A stretch of 8,928 nucleotides of DNA from Nitrososphaerota archaeon (GTDB taxonomy: Archaea > Thermoproteota > Nitrososphaeria > Nitrososphaerales > UBA183): NCBI GenBank assembly GCA_027886925.1, contig JAPCJN010000075.1:1-8928 (forward strand), in the 5' to 3' direction. The notes below the pieces were generated by a model, which saw only the letters and a program-made list of their open reading frames with translations, did no database searches and was not told the origin of the DNA. A program made the translations under genes and the position numbers. Positions 6,277-8,928 of this stretch are shown here, piece by piece; positions within the stretch are counted from its first letter, which is position 1; the number at the start of each line of letters is the position of its first letter.

Positions 6277-6285
6277 TACTTAAAC
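6277..6285 (-). promoter_or_regulatory. TATA-like (box A) element for tRNA-Leu
   Basis: On the - strand this reads GTTTAAGTA, centred about 28 nt upstream of the tRNA 5' end. This is the normal spacing for archaeal tRNA promoters. It sits in the 44-bp gap between the polX stop codon and the tRNA. Confidence 0.6.
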
Positions 6286-6297
6286 AGAGTGCGGAGC

Positions 6298-7989
6298 CTA
6301 CGACAGATGTCGTTCGAGCTCGCGCAGGGTGAACGCATTTACCACGTCCTCGGCCCCTAACCATGCCCGTCTCGCGACCGAGATCCCGAACTGGACGTTC
6401 TCCAGCTCTCCCGTCGAGTGGGCGTCCGAGTCGACCGATAGCTTCACCCCTTCGTCCCTGGCGCGCCTCGACCACACGTCGTCGAGGTCCAACCGGTTCG
6501 GAGAGCCGTCTATCTCCAAGATCTTATGGTTCTCCTTCGCCGTCCTGATCACCTTGGGCAGGTCGAGCGCGTGCCCTTCTCTCCTGCCGATGAGGCGGTT
6601 GGTCGGATGATAGAGTATGTCCACCGACGGATGGGTCAGCACTTTGATGGCCCTCTCCGTGAGCTTCTCGGGCGGCTGGCGGTGGCTCTGGTGGATGGAG
6701 GCTCCAACAATGTCGAACTGGTCGAAAAATTCCTTGGTAAAGTCCAGGCTCCCGTCGCCCCTCACCTCGGCCTCTACCCCCTTCAGTATCCGGAACGGCT
6801 TCAGCTTCTCGTTGAGCTCGTCCACCTGTTTCCATTGCTTCTTGAACCTCTCTTCGCTCAGGCCGTTCGCGACCCCGACGGAGATCGAATGGTCGCTGAT
6901 GGCGACGTACTCGTAGCCCCTCGCCTTGGCGGCGGACGCCATCGTCTCCAGCTCCTCCCTTCCGTCGCTCCAGATGCTGTGCATGTGGAGGTCTCCCCTG
7001 AGGTCGTCTTCCGTGACGAGCTTCGGTAGCCTCCCCTCGCGGGCGGCCTCGACCTCCCCTCTCGCCTCCCGCAGCTCGGGAGGGATGAACCGCAGCCCCA
7101 GCTTGGCGTAGACCTCCTCCTCCGTGCTGCCGGCGAGCAGTTTCGACGTCTTGGCATCGACCAGCCCATACTCGTTCAGCTTCCATCCGTTGTCGATCGC
7201 GAGCGAACGGAGCTCGATGTTGTGCTGCTTCGAGCCTGTGAAATAGATCAGCGCCGCCCCGTACTCATCCTTCTTGACGACCCTGAGGTCTACCTGGGTC
7301 CCAATCTTCAGGAAGACGCTCACCCTCGTCGGTCCCCTTTCTATCACCCTGTCGACCATGGGGTTGTCCACGAACGCGTCGCTGCCTTCGGGGTTCGTGG
7401 TGAGAAGGTCTATGTCTCCGACCGTGGAGCTCCCTCTCCTGAGGCTGCCGGCGGGTTGGACGTCGATCCCCTTCTCCTCGAAGTAGCCGACGAGCTGGAC
7501 CGCGAGGTAGAACGCCGCCGAAAGAAGCATCCTAGATGGTCCCGCCTTCATCTTCTGGATGTCTTCGGCGATGCGCTTCGCGATGACGGGCCCCACGGCA
7601 TCGGCGAGCTTCCCAGACGCCGACGCCTCCTTCAGGCTTTGGAGGCTCTTGATCCCGTACTCGGTCGAGAGCTTGAAGGCGGTCTTCGGCCCGACTCCCG
7701 GTACCTTCATCAAGTCCATCGAGCCCACAGGTACCCTCTTCTCCAGATCCTCGAGCATCCTCAGCTTCCCCGTCCTCAGGTACTCGTCGATCTTCTTTGC
7801 GATGCCTTCGCCGATGAACTTGACGTCCTGCAGTCCGCCCCGCTTCCACACCTCCTCGACGTCCTCTTCCAGGTTCCTGACGCTCGTAGAGGCCCTCCTG
7901 TAGGCGATCACCTTGAACCTGTCCTCTCCTGCCGCCTCAGAGAGTTGCGAAAGCCTGTCTAGAAGCTCGGCCACTTCGTAGTTTTTCAT
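6298..7989 (-). CDS. polX: Family X DNA polymerase with C-terminal PHP domain (PolX)
   Basis: This 563-residue protein matches the bacterial/archaeal PolX layout, a gap-filling DNA repair polymerase fused to a PHP phosphoesterase that supplies 3'-5' exonuclease and AP-endonuclease activity. The N-terminal 8-kDa-type domain has helix-hairpin-helix segments near 54-71 and 92-108 (VPGVGPKTA). The polymerase motif GSLRRGSSTVGDID (181-194) gives catalytic Asp192 and Asp194, and the third Asp is Asp234 (TQVD). The PHP metal-site residues are in place: His335 and His337 (DLHMHS), Asp342, His367 (DHS), Glu406, His433, His461 and SDAH (522-525 region, Asp522, His524). Both activities therefore look intact. 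The start is ATG at 7987-7989; the longer open frame to 8061 would overlap the upstream gene and adds no family sequence. The M24 peptidase stop is 4 bp upstream, so the two are probably co-transcribed. Confidence 0.96.
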   Translation of the reverse strand: MKNYEVAELLDRLSQLSEAAGEDRFKVIAYRRASTSVRNLEEDVEEVWKRGGLQDVKFIGEGIAKKIDEYLRTGKLRMLEDLEKRVPVGSMDLMKVPGVGPKTAFKLSTEYGIKSLQSLKEASASGKLADAVGPVIAKRIAEDIQKMKAGPSRMLLSAAFYLAVQLVGYFEEKGIDVQPAGSLRRGSSTVGDIDLLTTNPEGSDAFVDNPMVDRVIERGPTRVSVFLKIGTQVDLRVVKKDEYGAALIYFTGSKQHNIELRSLAIDNGWKLNEYGLVDAKTSKLLAGSTEEEVYAKLGLRFIPPELREARGEVEAAREGRLPKLVTEDDLRGDLHMHSIWSDGREELETMASAAKARGYEYVAISDHSISVGVANGLSEERFKKQWKQVDELNEKLKPFRILKGVEAEVRGDGSLDFTKEFFDQFDIVGASIHQSHRQPPEKLTERAIKVLTHPSVDILYHPTNRLIGRREGHALDLPKVIRTAKENHKILEIDGSPNRLDLDDVWSRRARDEGVKLSVDSDAHSTGELENVQFGISVARRAWLGAEDVVNAFTLRELERHLS

Positions 7990-7993
7990 GATA

Positions 7994-8928
7994 CTAGCGC
8001 CACCACCCGAATTCTTTGGAAAGCTCGCCCGTGACGACGTCGTTGCCGTTTGATGCCACAACCAGGTCGTCCTCGATCCTGACTCCGAGCTTCCCCGGGA
8101 GATAGGCTCCGGGCTCGACCGTGAACACCATCCCTTCTCGGAGCTTCTCGACGCCTCCCGAGACGATGTAAGGCGCCTCGTGGACCTCCAAGCCTAGACC
8201 GTGCCCAGTCCTGTGGATGAAGTACTCGCCAAGGCCGTCCGTCTTCAGCGAGTCGCGGGCTGCCGCATCCACGTCCCCCACCGAGGCCCCATTTGTCGCC
8301 ACGGAGATCGCCTTTTGCTGAGCGTCGAAGACGCTCCGATAGACCTTCTCGAACGCGGGGTCTTCACCGATGACGAACGTCCTTGTGATGTCCGCAGCAT
8401 ATCCCTCGAAGAAGCTCACTGCGTCAACCACCACGCTCTCTCCCTTCCGTATCTGCCTCGACGACGTCTCCGAGTGCGGGTCGGCCGCGCGGGGTCCGGA
8501 TTGCACCATGCATGGGTCGACCGACTCCGCGCCGTTCGCCAGCGTTTCCTCGACGACTGAACGGGCCAGCTCTCTTTCGGTGATCCCTTCGCGAAGAAAT
8601 CCCGGGACCTCGAAGAACGATGTCGCCAAAATCTCCGCGGACTTCCGGATCAGCTCGAGCTCGAACGGTTCCTTGACCACCCTGATGGACTCGAGTATGC
8701 CGTCGGCCGGTTGGACCCTCAACCCCCTCGTGAGGAGATGGTCGAGGAACCCGAACGGGACCCGCCCTTCGCAACCCCACTTTCCTTTGGCATCGATCCC
8801 TTTCAACAAAGATTTGAACGCTCGCCCCGGCCCCTCGTTGTCGTCCCAAGAGTGGATCGTCAAGGGTAACGAGGAATCACGGAACGGACCTACCTCCAGC
8901 TTGGGGGCCAGGAGGTGCGCGTTTCCAT
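7994..8928 (-). CDS. M24-family metallopeptidase (Xaa-Pro aminopeptidase/prolidase-like), 5' end outside window
   Basis: The frame stays open to the right edge of the window, so the gene starts beyond 8928; the seen part is about 311 residues. It belongs to the pita-bread-fold metallopeptidases that remove a residue before proline or split X-Pro dipeptides in the cytosol. All five dinuclear metal ligands are visible: Asp (8423-8425) and Asp (8390-8392) in VVDAVSFFEGYAAD, His (8201-8203) in TGHGLGLEVHE, Glu (8114-8116) in FTVEPGAY, and Glu (8072-8074) in VRIEDD. A further conserved His sits in ADPHSETSS. The part before these belongs to the creatinase-type N-terminal domain. The TTG at 8861-8863 is an internal Leu codon, not the start. 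The ATG at the window edge (8926-8928) is in another frame and soon stops. The stop codon is 4 bp before polX, suggesting an operon. Aminopeptidase P and prolidase cannot be separated from this fragment. Confidence 0.92.
   Translation of the reverse strand, partial: GNAHLLAPKLEVGPFRDSSLPLTIHSWDDNEGPGRAFKSLLKGIDAKGKWGCEGRVPFGFLDHLLTRGLRVQPADGILESIRVVKEPFELELIRKSAEILATSFFEVPGFLREGITERELARSVVEETLANGAESVDPCMVQSGPRAADPHSETSSRQIRKGESVVVDAVSFFEGYAADITRTFVIGEDPAFEKVYRSVFDAQQKAISVATNGASVGDVDAAARDSLKTDGLGEYFIHRTGHGLGLEVHEAPYIVSGGVEKLREGMVFTVEPGAYLPGKLGVRIEDDLVVASNGNDVVTGELSKEFGWWR

Noticed and set aside
6121..6360. An open frame on the + strand with a GGIRTHEP-type peptide
   Set aside because: It is the antisense translation of the tRNA-Leu gene; this peptide is a well-known spurious product of tRNA genes. 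There is no promoter or protein-like continuation.
7990..8061. A 24-residue N-terminal extension of PolX
   Set aside because: It would overlap the end of the M24 peptidase gene in another frame. The family N-terminus begins at the ATG at 7989 (KNYEVAELLDRLS).

Overview
This window appears to come from a GC-rich archaeal chromosome. The strongest evidence is a tRNA-Leu(UAA) gene with a 16-nt intron at the canonical archaeal position 37/38 and no encoded CCA. AT-rich TATA-like boxes also sit about 26-33 nt upstream of several genes, three of which begin with TTG after a short or absent leader. The gene content (a PHP-fused family X DNA polymerase, a type I-like IPP isomerase, a CoxMSL-type molybdenum hydroxylase and a DAO-type oxidase) would fit a Nitrososphaeria/Thaumarchaeota-type or other TACK lineage. 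That lineage guess is inference only.

Left half, + strand (1-4586): the 3' part of a DAO-family FAD-dependent oxidoreductase is followed, after a 59-bp gap with its own TATA-like element, by three tightly packed genes. These encode the FAD, [2Fe-2S] and molybdopterin subunits of a xanthine dehydrogenase-family enzyme in the order M-S-L. The M and S genes overlap by 4 bp; S and L are 4 bp apart. The large subunit keeps the GGGFGGK motif and the catalytic Glu but lacks the active-site Cys of true CO dehydrogenase. The substrate is therefore some other small molecule and cannot be named from sequence.

Right half, - strand (8928-4626, read right to left): the 3' part of an M24-family Xaa-Pro peptidase sits 4 bp upstream of polX. 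Next come the intron-bearing tRNA-Leu, a Nudix-fold IPP isomerase-like protein that keeps the metal ligands but has Thr in place of the catalytic Cys, and a seven-helix membrane protein with two intramembrane ExxE motifs. This last gene converges on the molybdenum hydroxylase operon with only 39 bp between the two stop codons.

The longest gene-free stretch is 221 bp (5932-6152), between the tRNA and the isomerase-like gene. It holds the isomerase promoter and a cluster of inverted repeats. I found no CRISPR array, insertion sequence, integrase or obvious defence system. The most worthwhile leads are the Cys-less isomerase, the unassigned molybdenum hydroxylase beside an FAD oxidase, the ExxE membrane protein and the very short tRNA intron.
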